Positions 26,051 to 34,743 of a DNA stretch of 64,000 nt are shown here, piece by piece (within the stretch, counting starts at the first letter, position 1; the number at the start of each line of letters is the position of its first letter). The notes beneath the pieces are model-generated. The model worked only from the letters and a program-made list of their open reading frames with translations. It searched no databases and had not been told where the DNA came from. The position numbers and the translations under genes were made by a program. Origin of the DNA: Pseudomonas fluorescens (lineage in GTDB: Bacteria; Pseudomonadota; Gammaproteobacteria; Pseudomonadales; Pseudomonadaceae); contig NZ_OZ024668.1 in the NCBI RefSeq assembly GCF_902497775.2, positions 3,061,826-3,125,825 on the forward strand. The letters are read 5' to 3'.

Positions 26051-27250
26051 ATGATCGATCGTGTATTCGTCAACGCTGTTGCTGCCGATGGCAGCCCGCT
26101 CAACCTTGCGGTTGCCGCCGGGCGCATTGTCAGCCTGGGCAGCGAACGTCCGGCCAGCAGCGGCGCCGAGGTCATCGACCTGGCCGGCCACCTGGTGCTG
26201 CCCGGTTTGATCGACGGTCACATCCACCTGGACAAGAGCTTTGTCGGCGACCGCTGGCACCCGCATCAAGCGGTTGGCAGCCTGCGTGAACGCCTGGCCA
26301 TCGAAAAGCGCGAACTGGCCGCTGCCCCACCGATGCTCGAACGTGCCGAGGCGCTGATCCGCCAGGCGGTAGCGGTTGGCACCGTGGCCATGCGCAGCCA
26401 TGTCGACGTCGACGCCACCACCGGCCTGCGCAACCTGCAGGCGGTGCTGGAAGCCCGGGAGAAATGGCGCGGCATCGTCGATATCGAGCTGGTGGCCTTC
26501 CCGCAAGCCGGTGTGATGTCCTGCCCTGGCACTGCCGAGGTACTGGAGGCGGCGATTCGTGAAGGCGCCGATGTGATCGGCGGCATCGACCCCACGACCC
26601 TGGACGGCGACGCCGACGGTCAGCTGGATGTGGTCTTCGGCATTGCCGAGCGTCAGGGTGTGAAGATCGACATTCACCTGCACGAACCCGGCCTGCAAGG
26701 CATCGAGCAACTGCAACGGATCGCCGTCCGCACCCGTGCCGCCGGCCTCAATGGCCGCGTCGCGGTCAGCCATGCCTATGCCCTGGGCCAGGTCGACGAC
26801 GCGGTAGTGGCCCGCACCGCCACCACCCTTGCTGAAGCCGGGGTGGCGATCATGACCAATGCCCCGGGCGATCATGGCTTCCCGCCGATTTTGCGCCTGC
26901 GCGCCGCCGGGGTGAACGTGTTCGCCGGCAACGACAACATTCGCGATGCCTGGTGGCCCTACGGCAACGCCGACATGCTCCAGCGCGCCATGCTGATCGG
27001 CTACCGCTCGGGCTTCTACAGCGATGAACACTTGAATGTGGCCCTGGCCATGGCCACCACGGCCGGGGCGGCAGTGCTGGGCAAAAACGACTACGGTCTG
27101 AAGGTAGGCAACGAGGCGACCTTCATCGTGCTCAAGGCCGACAACGGCGCTGCCGCGGTTGCCGCCGCGCCGGCCGAACGGCGCCTGGTACGCCGCGGCC
27201 AGCTGCTTGCACCAACGCCGGCGCTGCACTTCGAAGTGCGTAGCGGCTAA
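26051..27250 (+). CDS. Cytosine-deaminase-like amidohydrolase
   Basis: This is a 399-residue TIM-barrel metal-dependent hydrolase. The first metal site HIHLDKS is at about 58-64, the second His in IDIHLHEPGLQG (about 208-219, with the catalytic Glu), a third His in VSHAYALG, and the conserved Asp in the motif FAGNDNIRDAWWPYGNADMLQRA (about 294-316), which matches the cytosine deaminase GHDDVFDPWYPLG motif. It would deaminate or open a ring such as cytosine, isoguanine, ammelide or a hydantoin. It sits next to a GntR regulator and a bicupin. The true substrate is unknown. Confidence 0.85.
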   Translation: MIDRVFVNAVAADGSPLNLAVAAGRIVSLGSERPASSGAEVIDLAGHLVLPGLIDGHIHLDKSFVGDRWHPHQAVGSLRERLAIEKRELAAAPPMLERAEALIRQAVAVGTVAMRSHVDVDATTGLRNLQAVLEAREKWRGIVDIELVAFPQAGVMSCPGTAEVLEAAIREGADVIGGIDPTTLDGDADGQLDVVFGIAERQGVKIDIHLHEPGLQGIEQLQRIAVRTRAAGLNGRVAVSHAYALGQVDDAVVARTATTLAEAGVAIMTNAPGDHGFPPILRLRAAGVNVFAGNDNIRDAWWPYGNADMLQRAMLIGYRSGFYSDEHLNVALAMATTAGAAVLGKNDYGLKVGNEATFIVLKADNGAAAVAAAPAERRLVRRGQLLAPTPALHFEVRSG

Positions 27251-27357
27251 GCAAACACATTTCTGCCGGCTTGCGCCGCAGAGAAAGACAATCGCCCAGG
27301 GCAACTCCCGGGCGATGCAACACAAAACCCCAGAACAACAACGACAGAAGGTGTTCC

Positions 27358-28194
27358 ATGTCGAAGTCCAATTACTACGCTCCCCACGGCGGCCATCCGG
27401 CACAGACCGAACTGCTGACCGACCGTGCCATGTTCACCGAGGCCTACGCGGTCATCCCCAAAGGCGTGATGCGTGACATCGTCACCAGCCACCTGCCGTT
27501 CTGGGACAAGATGCGCATGTGGGTCATCGCCCGCCCGCTGACCGGTTTCTCGGAGACCTTCTCGCAGTACATCGTCGAAGTGGCGCCAGAAGGCGGCAGC
27601 GAGCGTCCTGAGCTGGACAAGAACGCCGAAGCGGTACTGTTCGTGGTCGAAGGCGAAATCGACATCACCCTGCAAGGCAAGCCGTACACCCTCAAAGAAG
27701 GCGGCTACGCCTTTATTCCACCGGCAGCCGAGTGGAGCCTGCGCAACAACAGCGCCAAGAACGTCACCTTCCACTGGATCCGCAAGCACTACCAGGTGGT
27801 TGAAGGCCTGGCCCTGCCGGAAGCGTTCGTCACCAACGAAAAAGACATCGCGCCGATCCCGATGCCGGGCACCGACGGCGCCTGGGTCACCACCCGCTTC
27901 GTCGACATGGCCGACATGCGTCACGACATGCACGTCAACATCGTCACTTTCCAGCCAGGCGGCGTGATTCCGTTCGCTGAAACCCACGTCATGGAGCACG
28001 GCCTGTACGTACTGGAAGGTAAAGCCGTTTACCGCCTGAACCAGGACTGGGTCGAGGTCGAAGCCGGTGACTTCATGTGGCTGCGTGCCTTCTGCCCGCA
28101 GGCTTGCTACTCCGGCGGCCCGGGCCCGTTCCGCTACCTGCTGTACAAAGATGTAAACCGTCACATGAACCTGGTGCTCAACCCGCAGCGCTAA
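27358..28194 (+). CDS. Bicupin, (S)-ureidoglycine aminohydrolase-like
   Basis: This is a 278-residue double-cupin protein of the AllE/YlbA type, which in allantoin catabolism binds Mn2+ and hydrolyses (S)-ureidoglycine to ureidoglycolate and ammonia. The start YYAPHGGHPAQTELLTDRAMFTEAYAVIPKGVMRDIVTS and the second cupin NIVTFQPGGVIPFAETHVMEHGLYVLEGKAVYRLNQDW, with metal ligands E, H, H and Q-type positions, match the family. AAGGTG lies upstream of the ATG. It follows the amidohydrolase by about 100 bp and ends at a strong terminator. No allantoinase or allantoate amidohydrolase gene is in the window, so its use in allantoin breakdown is not proven. Confidence 0.88.
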   Translation: MSKSNYYAPHGGHPAQTELLTDRAMFTEAYAVIPKGVMRDIVTSHLPFWDKMRMWVIARPLTGFSETFSQYIVEVAPEGGSERPELDKNAEAVLFVVEGEIDITLQGKPYTLKEGGYAFIPPAAEWSLRNNSAKNVTFHWIRKHYQVVEGLALPEAFVTNEKDIAPIPMPGTDGAWVTTRFVDMADMRHDMHVNIVTFQPGGVIPFAETHVMEHGLYVLEGKAVYRLNQDWVEVEAGDFMWLRAFCPQACYSGGPGPFRYLLYKDVNRHMNLVLNPQR

Positions 28195-28210
28195 GTTTCA
28201 CGGTTGCATG

Positions 28211-28247
28211 AAAAATCCCGCAGGCCACACGGCCTGCGGGATTTTTT
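28211..28247. terminator. Bidirectional Rho-independent terminator
   Basis: AAAAATCCCGCAGGCC and GGCCTGCGGGATTTTT pair over 16 bp with a four-base ACAC loop, with runs of A and T on both sides. It lies between the convergent bicupin and phosphatase genes and should end both transcripts. Confidence 0.95.
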
Positions 28248-28265
28248 GCTTATGGCTTCGGTGAA

Positions 28266-29102
28266 TCAGCTAGCCGGTTTCCAGGCGCCCTGCTCTGCCG
28301 CCTCGCGGAATTTCGCCCGGTTGGCCGGGGTATCGGCCGGTTCCGATTCGCCGAAGATGGCCTTGAGCCAATGGCCGTCGGTGGGGTTGGGGAAGATGAT
28401 GTACTGGCCGCCGAACTTGCTGCGGCTGGCGTCCACCCGTTGCGCACGCTGGTCGACCTTGTCGACGTAGAAGCTGCGCTCGAAGTCGTTGAGGTTGTCC
28501 CCGAGCATCAGCAGCACATTGTACTGCTCGGCAATCTTGTGCTGGGCCGGCTCCTTGTTCGAGCTCTCGCGCAGGATGGTCACGTGGGCTTCGTCGGCGT
28601 ACGGCACCTTGAGCGTGCGCAGGTTGTTGAGCGCGTACTCGTAGGTCTTGTCGCCCTGGTCGCGGCTCGAAACGTAGAAGATCTCCACGCCGCGCGACTT
28701 GGCATACTCAAGGAACTCCAGCGCCCCCGGGGTCAGGGTCGGGCCATTGGCGGCGACCCAGCGGTCCCACACCGCGTCATCGAAGAACTCCTTGTCCTGG
28801 CCGATCAGAAAGCCCCAGTAGGTGTTGCTGCTGAGGATGGTGTCGTCGATATCGCTGATGATCGCAGGCTTCTTGTCGCCTGGCTTCTGGTTGGCCAGGG
28901 CCTGGTCCAGACGCGCCTTGGCGACGTTGAAACCCTGGTAATACAGGGCGCGAAATTCTGCCGCGGTCTGGCGCCAGGCCACGGCATCGACCAGCAGGTT
29001 GGAGCGCACGGCGGCTTCGGGGTTGGTGGCGGTCTGCGCATGGACCAGGGGCGTGGCCAGCAACAGCAAGGCCAGGGAGATCGCGTTCTTGAGCTGAGGC
29101 AT
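28266..29102 (-). CDS. Secreted HAD acid phosphatase, e(P4)/class C type
   Basis: This is a 278-residue secreted HAD phosphatase. The signal peptide is cleaved near VHAQ (residue 23); no lipobox Cys is seen, so it is periplasmic, not lipid-anchored. The DxDxT-type catalytic motif is in IISDIDDTILSSNTYWG (about 80-96), and the later motifs are EIFYVSSRDQG and MLGDNLNDFE. Class C acid phosphatases such as the e(P4) protein dephosphorylate nucleotides and NMN, which suits nucleotide or NAD scavenging. The start has AAGGAACG upstream. Confidence 0.9.
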   Translation of the reverse strand: MPQLKNAISLALLLLATPLVHAQTATNPEAAVRSNLLVDAVAWRQTAAEFRALYYQGFNVAKARLDQALANQKPGDKKPAIISDIDDTILSSNTYWGFLIGQDKEFFDDAVWDRWVAANGPTLTPGALEFLEYAKSRGVEIFYVSSRDQGDKTYEYALNNLRTLKVPYADEAHVTILRESSNKEPAQHKIAEQYNVLLMLGDNLNDFERSFYVDKVDQRAQRVDASRSKFGGQYIIFPNPTDGHWLKAIFGESEPADTPANRAKFREAAEQGAWKPAS

Positions 29103-29234
29103 TCGGGGCGTTCCTTGTGATCTCCCGCTCTTGGGCGACGGGAGTCGGCTACTCATACCGCACGCCGGCAGGCGCCACAATCGCCGCGACGCGCAGGCGC
29201 AACAATGTGGCGCACCCGCGCATCTTGGCCGGCT

Positions 29235-30332
29235 TCAGGTCCCCGATTTGAGCCGGCTGAAGGCGCGGGTCAGTTCGCGGTTGAAGGCCTTGCTGTTGTC
29301 GTTCTTGCTGTACAAGCGCGCCCGTACCTCGGCGGGCGGATAGGTGCCGGGAGCATTGCGGATGGCCGGATCGACCAGGGCATCGGCGGCGCTGATGGCA
29401 TTGGCGTACTGGATGTTGTCGGTGATCGGCGCGATCACCTCCGGGCGCATCAGGTAGTCCATCAAGGCCAGCGCCGCCTCCGGGTGCGGCGCGTCCTTGG
29501 GGATCACCAGGGCGTCGAGCCAGATCAGCGTGCCCTCGCGGGGAATGCTGAAGGTCAGGTCGATGGCCTTGTTGGCCTGGCGCGCCTGGTTCTGGGCGAT
29601 GGCGACGTTGCCGTTCCACGACATCGCCAGGCAGGTTTCGCCATTGGCCAGGTCGTTGATGTTGCGGTCGTTGTCGAAGTAGCGGATGTACGGCCGCACC
29701 TTCTGTAACAAGGCCTCGGCCTGGCGCAGGTCTTCGATGCGTTGCTGGTTGATGTCCAGCCCGAGGTAACGCATGGCGGCGGCGAACACCTCGTTGGGGT
29801 CGTTGAGCAGGCTCACCCCGCAACTGGCAAACTTCGACACCACCTGCGGATCAAACAGCATCGCCCAGCTGTCGGTCGGCGCCTCGGGCAGGCGCGCCGC
29901 CAGGGCCTGCTGCTGGTAGCCGAAGCCGGTGGTGCCCCAGGCATAGGTGCCGGCATAGCGGTTGCCCGGATCGTACACCGCCATGTGCTGGCGGAACTCC
30001 TCGCCGATGCCAGCCAGGTGCGGCAGGCGGGCTTTGTCCAGCGTCTGCAGGGCACCGCTGCTGATTGCCCGCGACAGGTGCTGGCCGGCGGTCAGCACCA
30101 GGTCGTAGCCGCTGCGCCCGGTCAGCAGTTTGGTCTCTACGGTTTCCAGCGAGTCGAAGTGGTCGGCCACCACGCGGATGCCGGTGCTTTTTTCGAAGTT
30201 GCTCAGGGTATCCGGGGCCAGGTACTCGCCCCAGATGTACAGGTTGACCGTCGGCTGCTCATTGCTGGCAGCCAGCGCCTGCGTCATACCGCACGCCAGC
30301 GCTACGGCCAGGCCACAGGCGCGCAGGCTCAT
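29235..30332 (-). CDS. Polyamine-type ABC substrate-binding protein (PotF/SpuD-like)
   Basis: This is a 365-residue periplasmic protein with a signal peptide cleaved near ALAAS (residue 22). The mature domain reads VNLYIWGEYLAPDTLSNFEKSTGIRVVADHFDSLETVETKLLTGRSGYDLVL, the spermidine/putrescine-binding pattern. SWNGNVAIAQ and PREGTLIWLDALVIPKDAPHPEAALALMDYLM follow. Its ATG overlaps the stop of the agmatine deiminase gene (ATGA), so they form an operon. It likely captures agmatine, putrescine or a related amine. No permease or ATPase genes are adjacent. Confidence 0.9.
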   Translation of the reverse strand: MSLRACGLAVALACGMTQALAASNEQPTVNLYIWGEYLAPDTLSNFEKSTGIRVVADHFDSLETVETKLLTGRSGYDLVLTAGQHLSRAISSGALQTLDKARLPHLAGIGEEFRQHMAVYDPGNRYAGTYAWGTTGFGYQQQALAARLPEAPTDSWAMLFDPQVVSKFASCGVSLLNDPNEVFAAAMRYLGLDINQQRIEDLRQAEALLQKVRPYIRYFDNDRNINDLANGETCLAMSWNGNVAIAQNQARQANKAIDLTFSIPREGTLIWLDALVIPKDAPHPEAALALMDYLMRPEVIAPITDNIQYANAISAADALVDPAIRNAPGTYPPAEVRARLYSKNDNSKAFNRELTRAFSRLKSGT

Positions 30333-31441
30333 GAGATTTTTACTCCGGCGTATTGCGGCATGGTGATGCAGGCGACGTTGCCACCGCCGAGCAGAATCTC
30401 CCGCGAATTGTCGATGCCGATGATTCGATGGCCGGGGAACAGTTCGGCCAGAGTGGCCTGGGCCACCTTGTCGTTACGGTCGCCAAACAGCGGCACGACG
30501 ATGGCCGAGTTGCCGGCGTAGTAGTTGATGTACGAGGCGCAGATCCTGGTCCCGGCCTGGCGCAGGTGGGTGCCGTCGACCTGGTCGAGCCCAGCGGCTT
30601 CTTCGGCGGTCCATTCCAGCACATCCGGCTGCGGCAGCTTGTGCACCTTGAGTTCGCGGCCGCGGCTGTCGCGGGTGCTACGCAGGATGTCGTAGGCCTC
30701 CTGGTAGATTTCCCACTGCGGGTCGTCACGGTTGTCGGTCCATTGCAGCACCACTTCGCCGGGGCGCACGAAGCAGGCCAGGTCGTCGACGTGGCCGTCG
30801 GTCTCGTCGAACTTGCAGCCGCGCGGCAGCCAGATCACCTGCTCGGCGCCCAGGTATTCCTCAAGGCGCCGGGTGACTTCAGCCTTGCCCAGGTGGGCGT
30901 TGCGGTTGCGGTTGAGCAGGCACTGTTCGGTGGTCAGCACGCTGCCCTGGCCGTCGCTCTGGATACCGCCGAGCTCGGCGACCAGCGGCGCGCGGTAGCG
31001 GTCGAGGTTTTCGATTTCGAGGATCTTCTGGGCGATCTGGTCGTCCTTGTCCCAGGGGTAGTACAGGCCGCCATCGAGGCCGCCGTAGGCGTTGAACTCG
31101 AAGTCGACGCCGCGCACTTCGCCGCTGGCATCGTTGACCACAAACACCGCGCCGCTGTCGCGGAACCAGGTGTCGTTGCAGGTCATTTCCACCACCCGCA
31201 CCTGCGCCGGCAACAGGCGTCGGGCGTTGGCGTACTGGGCGGCGGAGGCGCAGACAGTGACCGGCTCGCTGGAGGCGATGGCACTGACGATATCGACCCA
31301 GACTTTCTGCGCAGGCTTGGCGCCGTTGCGCCACACATCCGGGCGCTCCGGCCAGCCAAGCCAGCAACCGGCTTTGTTCTCGAATTCGCCGGGCAGGCGG
31401 AAACCATCGGCCTTGGGAGTGGTGGTAAGTGAACGCGCCAT
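30329..31441 (-). CDS. aguA: Agmatine deiminase
   Basis: This is a 370-residue enzyme of the agmatine deiminase family (guanidine-modifying pentein fold), which converts agmatine to N-carbamoylputrescine and ammonia. Conserved segments: WLGWPERPDVWRNGAKPAQ near the start, MTCNDTWFRDSGAVFVVN at about 85-102, WLPRGCKFDETDGHVDDLACF at about 205-225, and the nucleophile Cys in GGGNVACITMPQY near 355. The start has AGAGG upstream. It leads a two-gene operon with a polyamine-binding protein. N-carbamoylputrescine amidase (aguB) is not in the window. Confidence 0.95.
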   Translation of the reverse strand: MARSLTTTPKADGFRLPGEFENKAGCWLGWPERPDVWRNGAKPAQKVWVDIVSAIASSEPVTVCASAAQYANARRLLPAQVRVVEMTCNDTWFRDSGAVFVVNDASGEVRGVDFEFNAYGGLDGGLYYPWDKDDQIAQKILEIENLDRYRAPLVAELGGIQSDGQGSVLTTEQCLLNRNRNAHLGKAEVTRRLEEYLGAEQVIWLPRGCKFDETDGHVDDLACFVRPGEVVLQWTDNRDDPQWEIYQEAYDILRSTRDSRGRELKVHKLPQPDVLEWTAEEAAGLDQVDGTHLRQAGTRICASYINYYAGNSAIVVPLFGDRNDKVAQATLAELFPGHRIIGIDNSREILLGGGNVACITMPQYAGVKIS

Positions 31442-31534
31442 GAGCAACCTCTGCGGTGGGTGGGGATAGCTGCACGCTACGCCGCCCCGGCCGAGGCTTC
31501 CAACGATGAAATCTAAGCGATTGATGAGTTCAAT

Positions 31535-32422
31535 TCACGGTTCGGCGATCTGAGTGGTGAACCATTCTATGAAGTCAGCCACCGCGCCGCGCTCCAGGCG
31601 CAGGCGCTCGCACACCAGCGCGTATTGCCCCAACGCCGTGACGCTGGCATTGAACGGGCGCACCAGGCGGCCACTGACCAGGTCGGCCTGGCAGGTCAGG
31701 TTGTCGCCCATGGCCACGCCCTGGCCCAAGGCCGCCGCCTCCAGCGCCAGGGCCGCATGGGGGAAGTACAGCTGGCGCCCGGGCTGGGCATCGTCGGCAT
31801 GGGTGGCGAGCCAGGCGGTCCAGGTCTTGCCGTCCTGGTCGTCGTGCAGCAGGCAGTGGCGCACCAGGTCGCGCGGGCGCTTGAGGCCGCCGAGGTTGAA
31901 CAGCCCAGGGCTGCACACCGGGAAGAACTGCAACAACGGCAAGGGCCGGACGAAGTGGGTGCTGGCATCCACCGAACTGGTGCCATAGGTGATCGCCAGG
32001 TCGATATCGGCGGCCGGCGCCCCGGCATCGATCGGCTGCTCATGCAGGTGCAGGGTGATATGCGGGTAGCGGCTGCTGAAATCGGCCAGGCGCGCCACCA
32101 GCCACTTTTGCGCCAGCTCCGCGGTTACCGCCAGGCGCAGTACCGCCTGGGAGGCCGGGTCGCGCAGCTCGTCGCAGGCCTTGCCGATCAGCTCGAAGGC
32201 CTGCTGCAAATGCTGGAGCAGGCGCCCTGCTTCGCTGGTCAGCCGCACCTGGCGCCCTTCGCGGACGAACAGCGCAACCCCCAGTTGCTCTTCGAGCTGG
32301 CGAATCTGATGGCTGACGGCGCTGTCGGTGACGCACAGCTCGGCGGCGGCGCGGCCAAAATGGCCATGGCGGGCAGCGCACTCGAAGGTGCGCAAGGCGG
32401 TCAGCGAAGGCAGTCTGGGCAT
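31535..32422 (-). CDS. LysR-family regulator (GcvA-like)
   Basis: This is a 295-residue LysR regulator. The N-terminal helix-turn-helix reads LPSLTALRTFECAARHGHFGRAAAELCVTDSAVSHQIRQLEEQLGV (about 4-49), with the GcvA/AmpR-type start. A ligand-binding domain follows with DIDLAITYG and FPVCSPGLF, as in periplasmic-binding-protein-like effectors. It lies just upstream of, and in the same direction as, the agmatine deiminase operon, so it may control it; that link is inference. The upstream gene for a diguanylate cyclase is divergent. Confidence 0.9.
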   Translation of the reverse strand: MPRLPSLTALRTFECAARHGHFGRAAAELCVTDSAVSHQIRQLEEQLGVALFVREGRQVRLTSEAGRLLQHLQQAFELIGKACDELRDPASQAVLRLAVTAELAQKWLVARLADFSSRYPHITLHLHEQPIDAGAPAADIDLAITYGTSSVDASTHFVRPLPLLQFFPVCSPGLFNLGGLKRPRDLVRHCLLHDDQDGKTWTAWLATHADDAQPGRQLYFPHAALALEAAALGQGVAMGDNLTCQADLVSGRLVRPFNASVTALGQYALVCERLRLERGAVADFIEWFTTQIAEP

Positions 32423-32575
32423 GGGCAGTTCGCAGCAATGAGATCGGCCCGCAGCATAACCGAACCCTGGCCCGCAGGCAGCGCTGCTGGCAAAGTGACA
32501 GGTGCTCGGCTAGCATGCCGCTGAAAACCGGCACTGGCCGGTTGGCCGCAAGGCCATCTGCGGAGAACGATACAC

Positions 32576-33769
32576 GTGCTGCTGAGCATCCCCACCCTGC
32601 TGCTGGTAGCGGTTTTCATTTTCGCCCTGATGGGCCTGCTGACCCTGCATGCCTGGAGCCGAGGCGTACGTGAACAGACCCTCGGTTACCTGGGCAGCAT
32701 GCTCCTGCTTGCCGCCTTCGGCACGGCGCTGATCAGCCTGCGCGGCAGTGCCCCGGACTTCATCGCCCTGGTGCTGGGCAACATGGTGCTGCTGCTCAGT
32801 GCGGCGTTGAACTGGGCCAGCATGCGCGTGTTCAGCGGCCGCCCGCCGCACCTGCCGGGGATTTTCGCCGGTGCCCTGTTCTGGTTCGCCTGGTCGCTGA
32901 CGCCAGGCTTTGCCGACGACCTGGGCCTGCGCGTGACGGTCTACTCCATGCTCACCGCCGGCTACGGCTGCCTGGCGGTACTGGAGCTATGGCGCGACCG
33001 CAAGCGCCTGGAAGTCGCCCACCTGCCAGCACTGATCCTGCTGCTGGGGCATACCGCGACCTACTGCGTGCGTACCTTCGCCGACCACGGCGTGTCCCTG
33101 GAGCAAGCAATCGCCAGCAACGGCCGCGGCACCGGGTTCTTCTCGTTCATGCTGTTCGAATCGATGCTGTTTGCCATCGGCATCGCCTACGTGACCCTGG
33201 CCATGGTCCGCGAGCGCGCCGAACTGCGATTCAAGGCCGCCGCCTATGCCGACCCCTTGACCGGCATCGGCAACCGTCGCGCCTTCATGTGCCGGGGCGC
33301 ACAGTTGCTCAGCGATTGTGCCCGCCGTGGCGAGCCGGTGGCGCTGTTGCTCTGCGACCTGGATCACTTTAAACGCCTCAACGATACCCACGGCCACCAG
33401 ACCGGCGATCAGGCCCTGATGTCCTTCGCCCAGGTCGCCGGCAACAGTGTGCGTCAGGAGGATGTCTTCGCCCGTATCGGCGGCGAAGAGTTCGCTTGCC
33501 TGCTGGCCAATACCGACGAACAGACGGCACGCCAGGTGGCGCAACGCATCTGTGACAGCTTCTACGCGCAACCGATGCTGGAACCGGGGTTTCTCAGCGT
33601 CAGCATCGGCATCGTCGGCGCCCGCGGCCCTGGCGCGCATGACCTTTCGCGCTTGCTGTCCAAGGCCGACAACGCCCTGTATGCCGCCAAACACCAGGGC
33701 CGTAATCGCGTGCACTTGTACCAGCCGGCTAGATGGCTGCCGAGCGGCACGCCTGCCGATTCGCGCTGA
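32576..33769 (+). CDS. Membrane-bound diguanylate cyclase (GGDEF)
   Basis: This is a 397-residue protein with about six to seven hydrophobic helices in the first 210 residues and a C-terminal GGDEF domain (about 220-385). The active-site loop is GGEEF at 302-306, with the lead-in DPLTGIGNRRAF and DLDHFKRLNDTHGHQTGDQAL. An inhibitory I-site RQED lies five residues before GGEEF, so product feedback is likely. It should make cyclic di-GMP from two GTP, in response to a membrane or periplasmic cue. The start codon is GTG. Confidence 0.92.
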   Translation: MLLSIPTLLLVAVFIFALMGLLTLHAWSRGVREQTLGYLGSMLLLAAFGTALISLRGSAPDFIALVLGNMVLLLSAALNWASMRVFSGRPPHLPGIFAGALFWFAWSLTPGFADDLGLRVTVYSMLTAGYGCLAVLELWRDRKRLEVAHLPALILLLGHTATYCVRTFADHGVSLEQAIASNGRGTGFFSFMLFESMLFAIGIAYVTLAMVRERAELRFKAAAYADPLTGIGNRRAFMCRGAQLLSDCARRGEPVALLLCDLDHFKRLNDTHGHQTGDQALMSFAQVAGNSVRQEDVFARIGGEEFACLLANTDEQTARQVAQRICDSFYAQPMLEPGFLSVSIGIVGARGPGAHDLSRLLSKADNALYAAKHQGRNRVHLYQPARWLPSGTPADSR

Positions 33770-33784
33770 GGGCGTGCCTGGGCC

Positions 33785-34660
33785 TTACTCGCTCGCCAGG
33801 GTGCGCGCCAGCTCCGCGGCCAGTTCCTTGACCATGGCGTCGGCGGTCGGCCGATGAATGATCGCCACCTCCATGGCATCGATCGACGGCAGGCCGTGTT
33901 CCGAGGTCAGCTGCAAATGCTCGGCGGTGACCGCCCGCAGCGGCAACAGGCTGATGCCCATGCCGTTGGCCACTGCCGCCTGCAGGCCGCTAAGGCTGGA
34001 GCTGGTGAAACTGATGCGCCAACGGCGGCCCATGCGCTCGATGGCGCCGATCATGTCGTCGCGGTACAGGCCGCGCGGCGGGAAGGTCACCAGCGGCACC
34101 GGGTCCTGGTCGAAGGCAGGGTTCTTGGCGCTGTCGATCCATTGCAGTTTCTCTGGCCAGCAAGCCACCGCCTCACGGCTGTTGCGCCGCTGCTTGAGCA
34201 AAATCAGGTCGAGCTCACCGTTGTCGTAGCTGGCGCTGAGGTCGCGGCACAGGCCGCTGGTGACCTCCAGCTTGACCTGCGGGTGCTTGCGGTTGAAGGT
34301 CGAGAGCAGATGGGTGGTACGCCCGGCGGCAAAGTCCTCGGGCACGCCCAAACGCACGGTCACCGCCACGGTGGCGCCCGACATCGCCTCAAGCATTTCA
34401 TCGTTGTAGGCGAGCATCTGCCGGGCGTAACCGAGCAGCGTCTGCCCGGCGTCAGTGGGCAGCACGTCGCGGTTGCCGCGTTCGAGCAGCTTGTGCCCGA
34501 CCATCTCCTCCAGCCGGCGGACCTTCTGGCTGACCGTCGACTGGGTCGAGTGCAGGCGCGCCGCCGCCGTGGTGAAGCTGCCGCAATCACTGACCATCAC
34601 CACCGCGCGCAACAGGTCGAGGTCGAACAGCGGCCTATTCGATTTTTCACTGACAGACAT
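33785..34660 (-). CDS. LysR-family regulator
   Basis: This is a 291-residue LysR regulator with DLDLLRAVVMVSDCGSFTTAAARLHSTQSTVSQKVRRLEEMVGHKLLERGNRDVLPTDAGQTLLGYARQML at the N-terminus, the full winged helix and dimerisation helix. The effector domain includes VTVRLGVPEDFAAGRTTHLL and DLILLKQRRN, a pattern often seen in regulators of transporter or detoxification genes. It is divergent from the ankyrin gene across an 80-bp AT-containing gap, so it may regulate that gene. The target is not otherwise evident. Confidence 0.88.
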   Translation of the reverse strand: MSVSEKSNRPLFDLDLLRAVVMVSDCGSFTTAAARLHSTQSTVSQKVRRLEEMVGHKLLERGNRDVLPTDAGQTLLGYARQMLAYNDEMLEAMSGATVAVTVRLGVPEDFAAGRTTHLLSTFNRKHPQVKLEVTSGLCRDLSASYDNGELDLILLKQRRNSREAVACWPEKLQWIDSAKNPAFDQDPVPLVTFPPRGLYRDDMIGAIERMGRRWRISFTSSSLSGLQAAVANGMGISLLPLRAVTAEHLQLTSEHGLPSIDAMEVAIIHRPTADAMVKELAAELARTLASE

Positions 34661-34743
34661 GCTTTTATTTAACTTCTAAATAAGGAGTTCGACTTTTAAC
34701 ATGGCCCGACCCAGCGAGCAATCGCCTACCAGGAGGTCCCGCT

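Noticed and set aside
31510..31530. Possible Anr box (TTGATGAGTTCAA) before the agmatine deiminase operon
   Set aside because: The half sites are spaced by three bases and the second half does not read ATCAA.
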